28,581 bases of DNA, taken from the NCBI GenBank assembly GCA_040007395.1, contig JBDTVG010000025.1, forward strand, positions 1-28,581. The letters are read 5' to 3'. Made by a program: the position numbers and the translations under genes. Of the stretch, positions 15,460 through 24,248 are shown piece by piece (within the stretch, counting starts at the first letter, position 1; the number at the start of each line of letters is the position of its first letter). This DNA comes from DATGFK01 sp040007395. Lineage in GTDB: Bacteria > Chloroflexota > Anaerolineae > Aggregatilineales > UBA2796. The notes beneath the pieces are model-generated. The model saw only the letters and a list, made by a program, of their open reading frames with translations. It did not search any database and was not told the origin of the DNA.

Positions 15460-16539
15460 ATGCGATTAGGCATTATTGGGCTACCTAACAGTGGCAAAAC
15501 AACGATCTTCAACGCGCTGACACTCAGTAACCGACCTACTGCCCCGGTCAGCAGCGGCAAGCTGGAAGTCTTTACGGCGGTAGTGCCTGTCCCCGATCCC
15601 CGGATTGACATTCTGAGCAAGATGTTCAACCCGAAGAAAACGATCTATGCGACGATTACCTATACGGATATTGGTGGGTTAGAAAAAAGTGTCGGGGCCA
15701 GCGGCATCAGTGGCGAACTGCGTAACCAGTTGCAGCAGGTGGATGGCTTTATCCATGTAGTGCGCGTTTTCGAGGACGACACCGTGCCACATCCCGAAGT
15801 CACGATTGATCCGGCCCGCGATGTGAACACACTCGACGGCGAATTTTTGCTAGCAGACCTGATCGTAATCGAGAAGCGGATCGAGCGGTTGGGCGAGGAA
15901 CTCCGCAAGGGCAAGTCGCTTGACAAGCAGGCTCACGAGATCGAGTCAGCGCTCTTGGAACGCTTCAAGCAGCAGTTGGACGATCTACAACCGCTGCGCG
16001 ATCTTGAGGTGAGCGAGGAAGAAGAAAAACTCGTGCGTGGCTATGGACTGATGTCGCTCAAGCCGATGCTGATTATCTTCAACACGGGCGAAGTCAATCG
16101 CATGCCGTCTGAGATCATGGCTTACGAGCATAAGAATACGCGGATGGTGAGCCTGCAAGGCAAACTTGAGGCGGATATTGCCCAGCTTGAAGGCGACGAT
16201 CAGCAAATCTTTTTGGACGAATACGGGATCACAGAACTGGGAGCCAGACGGGTCATCCGCGAATCGTATGATCTGATGCACATCCACTCATTTTTTACGG
16301 TGGGCGAAGACGAAGTGCGAGCTTGGACGATCCCGATCAACGCAACGGCGCAAGAAGCCGCTGGTGCGATCCACACCGATCTGAGCCGAGGGTTCATTCG
16401 TGCCGAGGTGACAGCCTACGATGCACTAATCGCCGCCGGAAATATGGTGGAGATCAAGAAGTTGGGACAGATGCACCTTGAAGGCAAGGAATATCTCGTC
16501 AAAGATGGCGACATTCTAAATATCCGTGCCGCGACCTAA
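15460..16539 (+). CDS. ychF: Redox-regulated ATPase YchF (OLA1 family)
   Basis: A translation-associated P-loop NTPase that prefers ATP to GTP and binds ribosomes. 359 residues is the normal length. G1 is 'GLPNSGKTT' (7-15); 'YTDIGGL' (about 68-74) is the G3 region. The usual specificity motif NKxD is replaced by 'IIFNTGE' (about 203-209), matching the NxxE form that gives the family its ATP preference. The middle helical part (about 130-190) is acidic and coiled-coil-like ('SEEEEKLV'), and the C-terminal TGS-like domain ends 'VKDGDILNIRAAT' ('FFTVGEDEVRAWTI' precedes it). AGGAAAAG lies about eight bases before the ATG. A pseudokinase gene starts 25 bases after its stop and is probably co-transcribed. 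Confidence 0.95.
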   Translation: MRLGIIGLPNSGKTTIFNALTLSNRPTAPVSSGKLEVFTAVVPVPDPRIDILSKMFNPKKTIYATITYTDIGGLEKSVGASGISGELRNQLQQVDGFIHVVRVFEDDTVPHPEVTIDPARDVNTLDGEFLLADLIVIEKRIERLGEELRKGKSLDKQAHEIESALLERFKQQLDDLQPLRDLEVSEEEEKLVRGYGLMSLKPMLIIFNTGEVNRMPSEIMAYEHKNTRMVSLQGKLEADIAQLEGDDQQIFLDEYGITELGARRVIRESYDLMHIHSFFTVGEDEVRAWTIPINATAQEAAGAIHTDLSRGFIRAEVTAYDALIAAGNMVEIKKLGQMHLEGKEYLVKDGDILNIRAAT

Positions 16540-16564
16540 GCGCGGCTCATCTACGAGAGACGCT

Positions 16565-17680
16565 ATGCAGATCGGCCCATATCTGACAGGGGAGCTTGTC
16601 GAGCAGCAGGGCATCACGACGGTCTATGTGGTAACGCTGGCAAGTGGTCAGACAGCGCTGTTGACGATCCTCGTGCCGACTTCCGACGAAGTGGAGGATC
16701 GGACCCAAGTCCGTCTGGCGGCGATCCGTGCTTTGAATCATCCGAATATTCTGGCGGCGTTTGACGAAGGTCGGACGGTCCAAGGGGTCTTTTATCGTGT
16801 GGCCCCACACTTCCCGATAGCTCTTGCCGAGGAAGTCAGACTTTCGCCTGACGATGCGCTCATCATTTCGGCACAGGTCAGCGCTGCGTTGGACTATGCT
16901 CACGCACGGGGCGTTGTACACGGCTCCTTGAAACGGCTGCATATCGTCCACGATCCGTCGGATCAGACCCATCAGATCTTTGTGCGCGGCTTTGAGCTTG
17001 GCATTGGCACTGAGCCACTCAATAAAGCCAGCGATATTTCAGCGTTTATCGATCTGATCTATTGGGCGCTGACTGGGCAAGGCAAAGAAGGTGTCGCAAC
17101 GGATGTCTTGCCGTTCGCGATGGCGGGAGTATTTAACTGGGCTTTCGCCGATGGGTTTGACTCAGCCGGTGCATTTCATGCAGCATTGGTGGAAGCCTTC
17201 GAGTCTTTGCCTACCAAACAGCGCGATCACCTGCTGCCGCTACCTACTGCCCCGACTCCTGTGGAACTACGGGAGCGCCGCCTCCTTATCCTCACGGGTC
17301 TGGTCATTCTGGCGCTGTGCGGGATTCTGACGATTGGCTGGTTTGTGTCCGAATCGGTTCGCAACAGCGGCATTGTCAGCACCGAACAGGCAATCAAACT
17401 TCTGCCTACAGCGACACCGACGGCAACTAATACCAACACGCCGACAGCTACCAATACAGCAACCCCCAGCGCTACCTCAACGTTCACACCAACCAACACG
17501 GCAACTGCTACGGCGACTTCAACATTCACGCCAACGCCAACGCCAACGGCAACGCATACCAATACAGCTACCTCAACGTTCACACCAACTGCCACTTATA
17601 CGGCTACACCGACCAATACCGAGACAGAGACACCAAGTTCTACACCCTCGGCAACTCCGTTGCCGAACGAACCATTCTGA
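16565..17680 (+). CDS. Membrane-anchored pseudokinase with Thr/Pro-rich tail
   Basis: A Ser/Thr-kinase-like fold lacking the catalytic residues, followed by one membrane segment and an extracytoplasmic low-complexity tail. From the ATG at 16565 the protein has 371 residues. About 6-215 follow the kinase order, but the glycine loop is absent, the strand normally holding 'VAIK' reads 'ALLTIL' without Lys, the catalytic HRDxKxxN reads 'HGSLKRLHI' (119-127), and DFG is replaced near 'RGFELG' (141-146). Residues 240-261 form the membrane helix. About 281-367 are repeats of Thr, Pro, Ala, Asn and Ser. The in-frame ATG at 16526 overlaps ychF and would add 13 residues; 16565 is preferred since it opens at the normal 'IGPYLTGELVEQQG' kinase edge. 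It faces the kinase operon tail to tail, 18 bases apart. Likely a sensor or scaffold. Confidence 0.78.
   Translation: MQIGPYLTGELVEQQGITTVYVVTLASGQTALLTILVPTSDEVEDRTQVRLAAIRALNHPNILAAFDEGRTVQGVFYRVAPHFPIALAEEVRLSPDDALIISAQVSAALDYAHARGVVHGSLKRLHIVHDPSDQTHQIFVRGFELGIGTEPLNKASDISAFIDLIYWALTGQGKEGVATDVLPFAMAGVFNWAFADGFDSAGAFHAALVEAFESLPTKQRDHLLPLPTAPTPVELRERRLLILTGLVILALCGILTIGWFVSESVRNSGIVSTEQAIKLLPTATPTATNTNTPTATNTATPSATSTFTPTNTATATATSTFTPTPTPTATHTNTATSTFTPTATYTATPTNTETETPSSTPSATPLPNEPF
17395..17660 (+). repeat. Low-complexity Thr/Pro/Ala/Asn-coding repeat tract
   Basis: Short degenerate units built from ACN, CCN and GCN codons encode the tail of the pseudokinase protein. Within it a 23-base word starting GCTACCTCAACGTTC is present exactly at 17471-17493 and 17567-17589, and a diverged copy (ACTTCAACATTC) starts near 17515. 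Such tracts expand and contract by slippage. On the other strand the tract gives a long valine/glycine-rich open frame, which is an artefact. Confidence 0.85.
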
Positions 17681-17698
17681 TCCTGTAAACTGAACGGC

Positions 17699-19597
17699 TT
17701 ATACTGCCGAAAGTGCAGCCGACAGCATCCGCAATTCCACCCCTAATTCCAGAGCCGACGCATAGCGTTGTGCAGGGTTGTGGGCTAGCAACCGGGTGGT
17801 AAGGATGGAGACTCCTTCGGGAATATCCTCCCGCAAAGTGCGAATATCCGGGATTTGGGTAGATTGCCCATCGTGCATAGCATTGGGGTAAATGTCACGG
17901 TTAAAGGGTAGATAGCCCGTCAGCATCTCGAACAGCATTACCCCCAGCGACCACATATCCGATTGGACGCTCGCATCCTCGCCGCGTCGAACCTCAGGAC
18001 TCATGTAGGCATAAGTGCCAACCACTACGCCCACTTCGGTAAGCCGATCCCCAGATAGCAGCCGCGCCAGTCCGAAATCCGCCAAACGGGGAATTAGGTC
18101 AGCGGTAAGTAGTACATTGCCCGGTTTAATATCGCGATGGATGATGTCTTTGGTGTGGGCGTGAGCGAGTGCATCTGCCAACCCAGTCATAATCTTGAGC
18201 GCCGTTTGCACAGATAGGCTGCGCCCCTCACGGTGCATCAACTGGCTGAGACTGCCGCCGTGTACATACTCCATAATGATATATTTGCTGTCGTCTATAA
18301 CTAACAGATCGATGAATCGCACGATATTCGGGTGATCCAACTGGCGCAGCGATTCGCCTTCGCGCTGAAAACGCTCGGCAAAGATCGGATGGCTAACTAG
18401 TGCGGGCAGCAACCGCTTAATCGCCACCGTCTCGCGGGTGACAAGATCGGTAGCGCGGAAGACTTCGCCCATGCCACCCGGTTCCAGCGAATTTTCGAGA
18501 ACATAGCGGCGCTGCAAAACGACCTTGGTGCCGACTGGATAGTCCGTTGTATCTGAATTAGGCGACGATTCAGCAGGGTTTCCGTCAAAGAACACTTCCA
18601 GATCGAGAAATGCCTTGTAGATCCGATTACGAATGGCGCAGTTGCCGTTGGCATCTTCACGCAGAATCCCAGCGAGCCATGCGTGAGCAATATGGCGTTG
18701 CAAGCGTGTGAAGCGGATAGGCGATGCTCCTATCCTAATACGATCCAACAGCGTTAGCATCATGGGATTGTTGTCTAGATAGCGCTTGACGCGGTAGAAG
18801 ATTTCATCCTCGATCAGCTTCAGAGCAAGCTGATCAACTAATTCGGCGGTAAGCTGCTCATGCCGTTCTAAGAGCGTACACAAGCGCTGGGTCAGGTATA
18901 CATCGCCCTCTGTCCAACTATAGACATGCTCTGCTAACCAATCAGGGACGCTGCCATCCGATGTATTGATTAGGCTGGTCAACTGGGTCACACCCTTTGG
19001 GGTTGCATCCAGCATATGAATGCGTTCCGCTACTCGAAACGGTGAGATCAACGGATCGTCGATCAACTCGTCGGGCAAGAAGCAGCCTGCTAGCACAAAC
19101 ACACAACGCTTGAACGCTTCAATTACTTCACGGTTGCTGAAAATCTCACGGACCATCGCCATAAATGGCGTGAGAATTACCTTCGGGATCGCTTCGACAT
19201 CATCCAATATGATTACCAAAACCCGCCCGTCGATCCGGTTTTTGAGCATCTCCAGCAGCACATCGCGGAGCGCAAGCGGATTGCTGGCAAGCGGCTCATC
19301 CTCAAGATCCCCGCCCACTCGTTCGTTAATCAAACTATGCAACCTCTGATACCATGCCTCGATGTCAAGCGAGGCCAATGGCGACATATTGATACAGATC
19401 GGCAAGAAGCGCTGGCGGCTTTGCAATTGGTGATATTTGCGGGCTAGTAGACTCGTTTTGCCGCTGTGCTTTGGCCCGATCACCGCGATATAGTCGCAGC
19501 GATATAAATAATCGTCGAACTGTGTGTCGCTGTTGCGCTGCACGTAGAGGGCGGGTTCGTCGTCGGGTAGAGGCGCTTTGGTAATGTAATGGCTCAT
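17699..19597 (-). CDS. AAA-like NTPase fused to active Ser/Thr protein kinase
   Basis: A 632-residue signalling protein. The N-terminal NTPase (about 15-330) resembles the 'AAA-like' domain often fused to bacterial sensors: 'LYVQRNSDTQF' followed by Walker A GPKHSGKTS (41-49) and Walker B 'VLVIILDDVE' (126-135). A linker leads to a Hanks-type kinase (about 365-620) with glycine loop 'EPGGMGEVF', Lys394 in 'VAIK', HRDIKPGN (487-494), DFG (507-509) and 'SPE' (533-535). The catalytic set is complete, so it should be active. No membrane helix is seen, so it is cytosolic. The order NTPase-then-kinase is the reverse of many kinase fusions. Its ATG follows the stop of the tubulin-like gene after one base, so the two are translationally coupled and probably made in fixed ratio. 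The tail-to-tail neighbour is the pseudokinase. Targets are unknown. Confidence 0.9.
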   Translation of the reverse strand: MSHYITKAPLPDDEPALYVQRNSDTQFDDYLYRCDYIAVIGPKHSGKTSLLARKYHQLQSRQRFLPICINMSPLASLDIEAWYQRLHSLINERVGGDLEDEPLASNPLALRDVLLEMLKNRIDGRVLVIILDDVEAIPKVILTPFMAMVREIFSNREVIEAFKRCVFVLAGCFLPDELIDDPLISPFRVAERIHMLDATPKGVTQLTSLINTSDGSVPDWLAEHVYSWTEGDVYLTQRLCTLLERHEQLTAELVDQLALKLIEDEIFYRVKRYLDNNPMMLTLLDRIRIGASPIRFTRLQRHIAHAWLAGILREDANGNCAIRNRIYKAFLDLEVFFDGNPAESSPNSDTTDYPVGTKVVLQRRYVLENSLEPGGMGEVFRATDLVTRETVAIKRLLPALVSHPIFAERFQREGESLRQLDHPNIVRFIDLLVIDDSKYIIMEYVHGGSLSQLMHREGRSLSVQTALKIMTGLADALAHAHTKDIIHRDIKPGNVLLTADLIPRLADFGLARLLSGDRLTEVGVVVGTYAYMSPEVRRGEDASVQSDMWSLGVMLFEMLTGYLPFNRDIYPNAMHDGQSTQIPDIRTLREDIPEGVSILTTRLLAHNPAQRYASALELGVELRMLSAALSAV

Positions 19598-19598
19598 G

Positions 19599-22500
19599 TT
19601 ACTTCAAGACCCTTCCTATCTGCTGTTCTTGCTGCATCGTTTCGATCAGAGCACCGATCTCAATGTCAATGAGCGCCATTTCACGCAGCAAACGTGGAAA
19701 ATCTACCGGAATTAGGACATATTGATGGCCTTGTGGTTTGACAAAACAGTACAGTTCCAGATTTTTCATCGCCTCTTGCAGATCGAGAATGCTTACCGAG
19801 GGCAACCCTACCCCCTTGACCTTTTCCATGATCTGATCGAGCGACAGCAAAAATTGATCAGGGGGCCAGATCAGCGTGATCATACGTGCCAAGTGGCTCA
19901 TTTGCCCCCAGAACGTCTTGATTATTTCCTCTTGCAGATCGTGTTTACGCAGCGCCCTGTCCAGATGCGTTGTATTCAGCAAGCCGAAGTTGTTTTTATC
20001 ATTGTCCAGTGCCACCACCATTTCCTGACAGATTGTCTGCACGATATTGGGATGGCCTGCGGAGATGCGATAGATATTGTCGATCAGCGTAGCCTGATCT
20101 TCAATCCAGACATTCATCATATCGAACGGTTCCGAAATGAGGCGGGCAACGACTGGCTTTTCGAGCAAGGTTAACTGCACAGGCTGGGCAAAGTTGAACA
20201 GTGCTGAGTCAGCATTTTTCATGGCACGCCCCAACGAACGTTCGCCGCTGAAAATAAACTTGCAGCGTCCTTCGTTAGAAAGCGCCCGAAATGTGCGGAA
20301 CAGCAGTTCTGCGTCGTCGGCTTCCTGATCTGTCACCAGTAAATGATCAATTTCGTCAAACAGGAATATGATGTTTTGCTTGGGGAAACGCTCTTTAAGC
20401 TCGATGGCGATGGTTTCAAAATAGGTAGGATCTGACGACTGTTTGCCTAACTTCAAACGCCCCAACAGGGCGCTGAAAAAATGCTCATATTTCGTCACGT
20501 TGTGGCAATCCAGATACAACGGATAATAGCCGGAGTCGGGCAGCCGCAGCATTCGTTCGATCTGCTGCAAGGTGCTGGTTTTGCCGATACGCCGTCCGCC
20601 GATCAGCGCGACGCTGTGCGTTCTGATCTTATGCTGCACATCGCGGATTTCGCGCTCACGCCCGTAAAACATACGCTCTGGCACAGGCGCTTTCGTAAAA
20701 AAGGGCGAGACCAGCATGAGGTTAATTCCCGACAGCACCAGATCGCTTAACATGTTCATTGGCTGATCGGAACTGACGACACTCTTGAAGGTTGCCTCAT
20801 CCAGCACAATCACATTGAACGATTCGTTGCGGAGTACCTCGGTGACACTTTCAATGTCCTGACGATTATTCAGATTGACCAAAAACAAAAATGGTTCGGG
20901 CAAGCCCAGTTTCGTGACCGCCCGATAAATGCTCTGACCCAATTCGCGGGGTGAGCGATTGCTAAAGGCGAAAGCGATAGGGCTTTGCCGGGGCGGGAAG
21001 CGCAGTTGTGTGGCTGGCATCGGAAAGACGGTCAGTACAACATCGCTGGCCTGAATTGCGGCCTGCTGCACCGATTCAGGGTCAATACCGAGCTTTTCCG
21101 CGAACAGCTTAATCAGCTTGATCAGCGGTCCACGTAACGCACCTGTACCGCCATTGGAGCCTTGCAGCACAGACTCCCACAACGCCGTAACTTCCTTCCG
21201 CGCATTATTGCGGATCAGGTCGGCAAGCATGGCATCCCAGCGGCGGTCAATGTGCATGGGGATACCTTCGGCGGACAGGCGCTCATAAGCGCGGCGGTAC
21301 GGCCCGCGCAACTGCTCTATTGACTCGGCAGTGATTTGATGGACGATGCGGATCAAGCAGATTTCGTCGGGGTCGGGCGATACCAGATTGAGCCGCTGCC
21401 ATTGGTCGCCACGCACAGGCGGCAGCAGCGACAAGTTAGTTGTCCCGGCGGTATTGGTACGCAGCCACTCATGAACCGTGCGTTCAGCGGTTTCGCGGGA
21501 GGGCAGCCAGCGGGGGATCGCTGCTTTCTGGAAATCTTCAATCGCCTGCTTAACCTGTGGTAAACTAGCATTTTGTGTCAAATATTGGCGGAGTGGCGCG
21601 AATTGCAAGTAGCCTACGACGAAATGGCGACAGGTCATTAACAGGGTTTGCAAAAAGGTATCGATCTGCGTGTCTTGCCCTGCGGCGGTTTGATCGTTTA
21701 TCCACTGGCTGAAAAGGTGCGGTACAAGCTGTTCCGGCGTGATGTCGTCGCGTAGGGCTGTAGTGAGTTGACTCGTAGCAAGTTGCAGCCAATGGCTCTC
21801 GACCAATGCCCCGGCTGGAAAGCGAACTATTCCTTGCTGTGCCGCCTCAGCCATAGTCGCACCGAGCGTTTTTGCATCAGCAGTAGTGGATTGCATAAGC
21901 CGTTCGGCCTGTTGCAGCGTTAGGCGGGTATCCTGCTGGAGTTTATCCACAGTGGTACGTAATTGCTGCCAAACGACAAGATTGGCTGTCCAGTGCAGTG
22001 AGTCGGCAGCACAGTTTATGGCTTGCTTATATACATCCAGCAAATCCGCCAGATCTTTATTATTGGTTCCACGAACGCGCCGCTTGATGCCACTGTACCG
22101 TGTATCGTAGTCGCGGCTGGCTTCGATGATCTGTGCGTTCACTTTTTGCCAGTTGGCTTCCGCTTGGGCAGCTTCCTGCTCAACCTGTCGTAGCAGCACA
22201 TCTAACTGCTTGACCAGCGTATCGAGTGCGCCAATTGTCCAGCGCAAACTGTAGCCCTGTTCGCAAATCAGCAGTGTAGGCAGCGCGGCGAACTGCGGTT
22301 CCAGCAGGTCGAGACAGCCTTGCAAGGCAGCTTCGATTCGGCTTCGCAGTGTGTCAGGTGGTGGTGCGTCTGAGTCGGCTTCGGGCGGCACGCCCTGTTC
22401 AGTCTCATGAGTCAAGCGCTGCTGAATAGTCTGTCCTAATTGCACCAGACTGAATTCTGGTTTGTCCTTGTTGCGCTCGATCTCTGGGATAATTGCATCC

Positions 22501-23714
22501 GTACTGACGCTGAATAACAATTCCCATAGCCGTTCATGGACGGCGGATTCATCCAACAAGGTATCGAATAAGGTTGCCTGCTGAAAAGCCGTGATCGTAT
22601 CACCGACCCATGCTTGAATCTCAGGAAGCACTGTGCTTGTTTCGGTTCGCAGCAGCGTTGCCAGCGCTTGTCGCGCCACCTCACTGCTCATGAGATCGAC
22701 CACGCCACTGACAGGCAAGCCCAATTTGCTAACGTTGAAAGTGGTATAACCGTTGAAGCGCTCTAGTGCGGGCGAAACGGCGGGCAGCGCTGGCAGCGGC
22801 GACTCTGGCCTGACGGCATGAGCCAACAGCCATGTCTCCACCATTTCCACCAGTGCAGCGGCGGGCGGCGGTGAATCTGGTTGGCTGCTTTCGGCATCAC
22901 CCGTGATTAGAAAATAGTCGAGGGGTCGGGTCGAACCAACTTTGGTGAGTCGTCCAGTCTGGTTCAAAACAGGTAGACCCAACTGATAATGCGTGGGGTT
23001 CATCATCACTGCGTCGAGTTCCTTGAGCGCGGCATAAACATTTGCCATCGCGAGGGTTTTGGCTGCTTCATCGGTCTGGCCTGATGTCTCGGCGGTCACT
23101 ATCGCCGCAATGGTCGTGGGACTATCCACAAGCAGGGTACGCAGCACCGAGGCAATATCTAGCAGTAAGGCGCTGCCTTCGGCCTCCGCCAGCGAAGCAA
23201 CAATCAGAATTAGGCGGCGACCATCACTGCCGGGGCGTGTGCTTTGCTGGACTAATTGACCCATCCGTTGCTGAAGGGTGCTATACACCACTTTCGGATC
23301 ATCGAACAGCAGCAACCGTCCATAACTGCGTACCGATGTTGGATCGGGTGCATTGCTCTTGTCGCGCAGTGGTTTGGGCCACCAACGCGCTACCCCAACA
23401 TTGGAGTAGTGTCCCGGTATGCGAGTCCAATCGGTTTCGCTCAGGGTAAGCAGCAAGGTGTTATTACGATACAGCCATCCGGCAGGAATGACAGGTGGAC
23501 GGCTGGCAATCGCTAGATACTGGATGCGTGCAGGATCTTTCAGAGCAAGGCTCGATTTAAGCATAGTGCTAAATAGGCTGACGGCGTGCCAACCTACCTG
23601 TCCTAACCCCAGTAACAGAGTCGAGATAGGATAGTTGCCGACCAGCGGCGTTACACGCGGGCCAAATGCGCCAAGGGGAACAAGTGAGGATGTTGAAGTG
23701 GTTTGATGTTGCAT
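19599..23714 (-). CDS. Giant degenerate tubulin-like protein with C-terminal AAA ATPase
   Basis: A 1371-residue protein. The N-terminal region resembles the 'tubulin-like' (Tubulin_2/FtsZl) family: 'TLLLGLGQVGWHAV' (32-45; family 'LLIGLGGTG'), 'GRLLLFDD' (132-139), and 'ASLAEAEGSALLLDIASVLR' (173-192), aligning with the family loop 'GSLAGGTGSG' but with the glycine-rich GTP loop lost. About 793-826 ('IRIVHQITAESIEQL...YRRAYERL...HIDRRW') is another stretch I associate with this family, less surely. The middle (about 500-610) is helical and Gln-rich, probably coiled coil. The C-terminal AAA/STAND-like module begins 'RMFYGREREI' (1014-1023) with Walker A GGRRIGKTS (1039-1047) and Walker B IIFLFDEID (1115-1123), and ends in a helical domain. 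AGGA lies about eight bases before the ATG. Downstream, one base apart, is the AAA/kinase gene. No signal peptide or membrane helix is clear. Confidence 0.82.
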   Translation of the reverse strand: MQHQTTSTSSLVPLGAFGPRVTPLVGNYPISTLLLGLGQVGWHAVSLFSTMLKSSLALKDPARIQYLAIASRPPVIPAGWLYRNNTLLLTLSETDWTRIPGHYSNVGVARWWPKPLRDKSNAPDPTSVRSYGRLLLFDDPKVVYSTLQQRMGQLVQQSTRPGSDGRRLILIVASLAEAEGSALLLDIASVLRTLLVDSPTTIAAIVTAETSGQTDEAAKTLAMANVYAALKELDAVMMNPTHYQLGLPVLNQTGRLTKVGSTRPLDYFLITGDAESSQPDSPPPAAALVEMVETWLLAHAVRPESPLPALPAVSPALERFNGYTTFNVSKLGLPVSGVVDLMSSEVARQALATLLRTETSTVLPEIQAWVGDTITAFQQATLFDTLLDESAVHERLWELLFSVSTDAIIPEIERNKDKPEFSLVQLGQTIQQRLTHETEQGVPPEADSDAPPPDTLRSRIEAALQGCLDLLEPQFAALPTLLICEQGYSLRWTIGALDTLVKQLDVLLRQVEQEAAQAEANWQKVNAQIIEASRDYDTRYSGIKRRVRGTNNKDLADLLDVYKQAINCAADSLHWTANLVVWQQLRTTVDKLQQDTRLTLQQAERLMQSTTADAKTLGATMAEAAQQGIVRFPAGALVESHWLQLATSQLTTALRDDITPEQLVPHLFSQWINDQTAAGQDTQIDTFLQTLLMTCRHFVVGYLQFAPLRQYLTQNASLPQVKQAIEDFQKAAIPRWLPSRETAERTVHEWLRTNTAGTTNLSLLPPVRGDQWQRLNLVSPDPDEICLIRIVHQITAESIEQLRGPYRRAYERLSAEGIPMHIDRRWDAMLADLIRNNARKEVTALWESVLQGSNGGTGALRGPLIKLIKLFAEKLGIDPESVQQAAIQASDVVLTVFPMPATQLRFPPRQSPIAFAFSNRSPRELGQSIYRAVTKLGLPEPFLFLVNLNNRQDIESVTEVLRNESFNVIVLDEATFKSVVSSDQPMNMLSDLVLSGINLMLVSPFFTKAPVPERMFYGREREIRDVQHKIRTHSVALIGGRRIGKTSTLQQIERMLRLPDSGYYPLYLDCHNVTKYEHFFSALLGRLKLGKQSSDPTYFETIAIELKERFPKQNIIFLFDEIDHLLVTDQEADDAELLFRTFRALSNEGRCKFIFSGERSLGRAMKNADSALFNFAQPVQLTLLEKPVVARLISEPFDMMNVWIEDQATLIDNIYRISAGHPNIVQTICQEMVVALDNDKNNFGLLNTTHLDRALRKHDLQEEIIKTFWGQMSHLARMITLIWPPDQFLLSLDQIMEKVKGVGLPSVSILDLQEAMKNLELYCFVKPQGHQYVLIPVDFPRLLREMALIDIEIGALIETMQQEQQIGRVLK

Positions 23715-24077
23715 AAACGTAATCCTAACGTGTTTATAATGGAATCTTGATAATCATAGCACAAGGATTTTGCAACAAAAAATCAGAGAGGATCAGTGCT
23801 AAGGGGAGAAATTGGGAAACATACTATCTATCGGTGAATCGTTTCTATAAAAAATGGTGCTAAAGTGATCCTTGCTAGCCGATTAAGGTTCAAATTGGAT
23901 GGCCTACTAAAGGGTTTTATCCTTAAAACTACTGGAAGCTAGATCCGCTTCGCTCAATAAGTTGGAACTCGAAGATAATTTTACCTGCAAAATAATATTA
24001 ATTTTTATAATAACGATAAATAACTCAATCGTTTCGCGCAAAAATTTCACATACATGAAATCACATGAGAAAGTGGA

Positions 24078-24106
24078 TTGAGAAATAGTTGCATCGGCGC
24101 TAAAAT
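24078..24106 (+). promoter_or_regulatory. Sigma-70-type promoter of the iron-uptake operon
   Basis: TTGAGA (24078-24083) and TAAAAT (24101-24106) are separated by exactly 17 bases and are each close to consensus. Transcription would start near 24113, leaving a leader of about 135 bases before the EfeO-like ATG at 24249. This is the best promoter match in the region. Confidence 0.5.
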
Positions 24107-24122
24107 AATTCTACGCTAGCGC
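24097..24122. promoter_or_regulatory. Candidate operator over -10 and start site
   Basis: GCGCTA (24097-24102) and its complement TAGCGC (24117-24122) bracket the -10 box with centres 20 bases apart, about two helical turns. The right arm is inside a perfect 8-bp palindrome CGCTAGCG (24114-24121) at the expected start site. A repressor bound here would block the promoter. A second inverted repeat, TTTCA-N6-TGAAA, lies upstream at 24045-24060. Neither matches a classic Fur box that I know. Confidence 0.35.
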
Positions 24123-24248
24123 TTAATTCACACCCTAAGCATGTTAAAGCATCCCTTAAGCCCCGCTATTGTGTAAGTCAAATTGAACCAGTACTCTCAA
24201 CAACATTACCGAGGAATGCTCCCAACTAAATAGGGAAGGTTAGAGTCA

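Larger units (their letters stand above)
23715..24248. other. AT-rich divergent intergenic region
   Basis: 534 bases without a credible gene separate the minus-strand tubulin-like operon from the plus-strand iron-uptake operon. The left edge has a TATAAA-like box upstream of the 23714 start on the minus strand. The part 24000-24125 holds a good plus-strand promoter and inverted repeats, listed separately. The middle (23760-24000) is AT-rich with no pattern I can name. It is longer and more AT-rich than other gaps in the window, in keeping with two divergent regulated promoters. Confidence 0.6.

Noticed and set aside
17227..17595. Long Val/Gly-rich open frame on the minus strand
   Set aside because: It is the complement of the Thr/Pro/Ala-coding repeat tract of the pseudokinase gene; stop codons are missing because of the base composition.
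17395..17660. Repeat tract considered as a CRISPR-like array
   Set aside because: Units are short, degenerate and in coding frame; there are no regular spacers or cas genes.
23042..23449. Plus-strand frame of 135 codons
   Set aside because: Antisense to the well-supported tubulin-like gene, Cys/Arg/Ser-rich, no family features.
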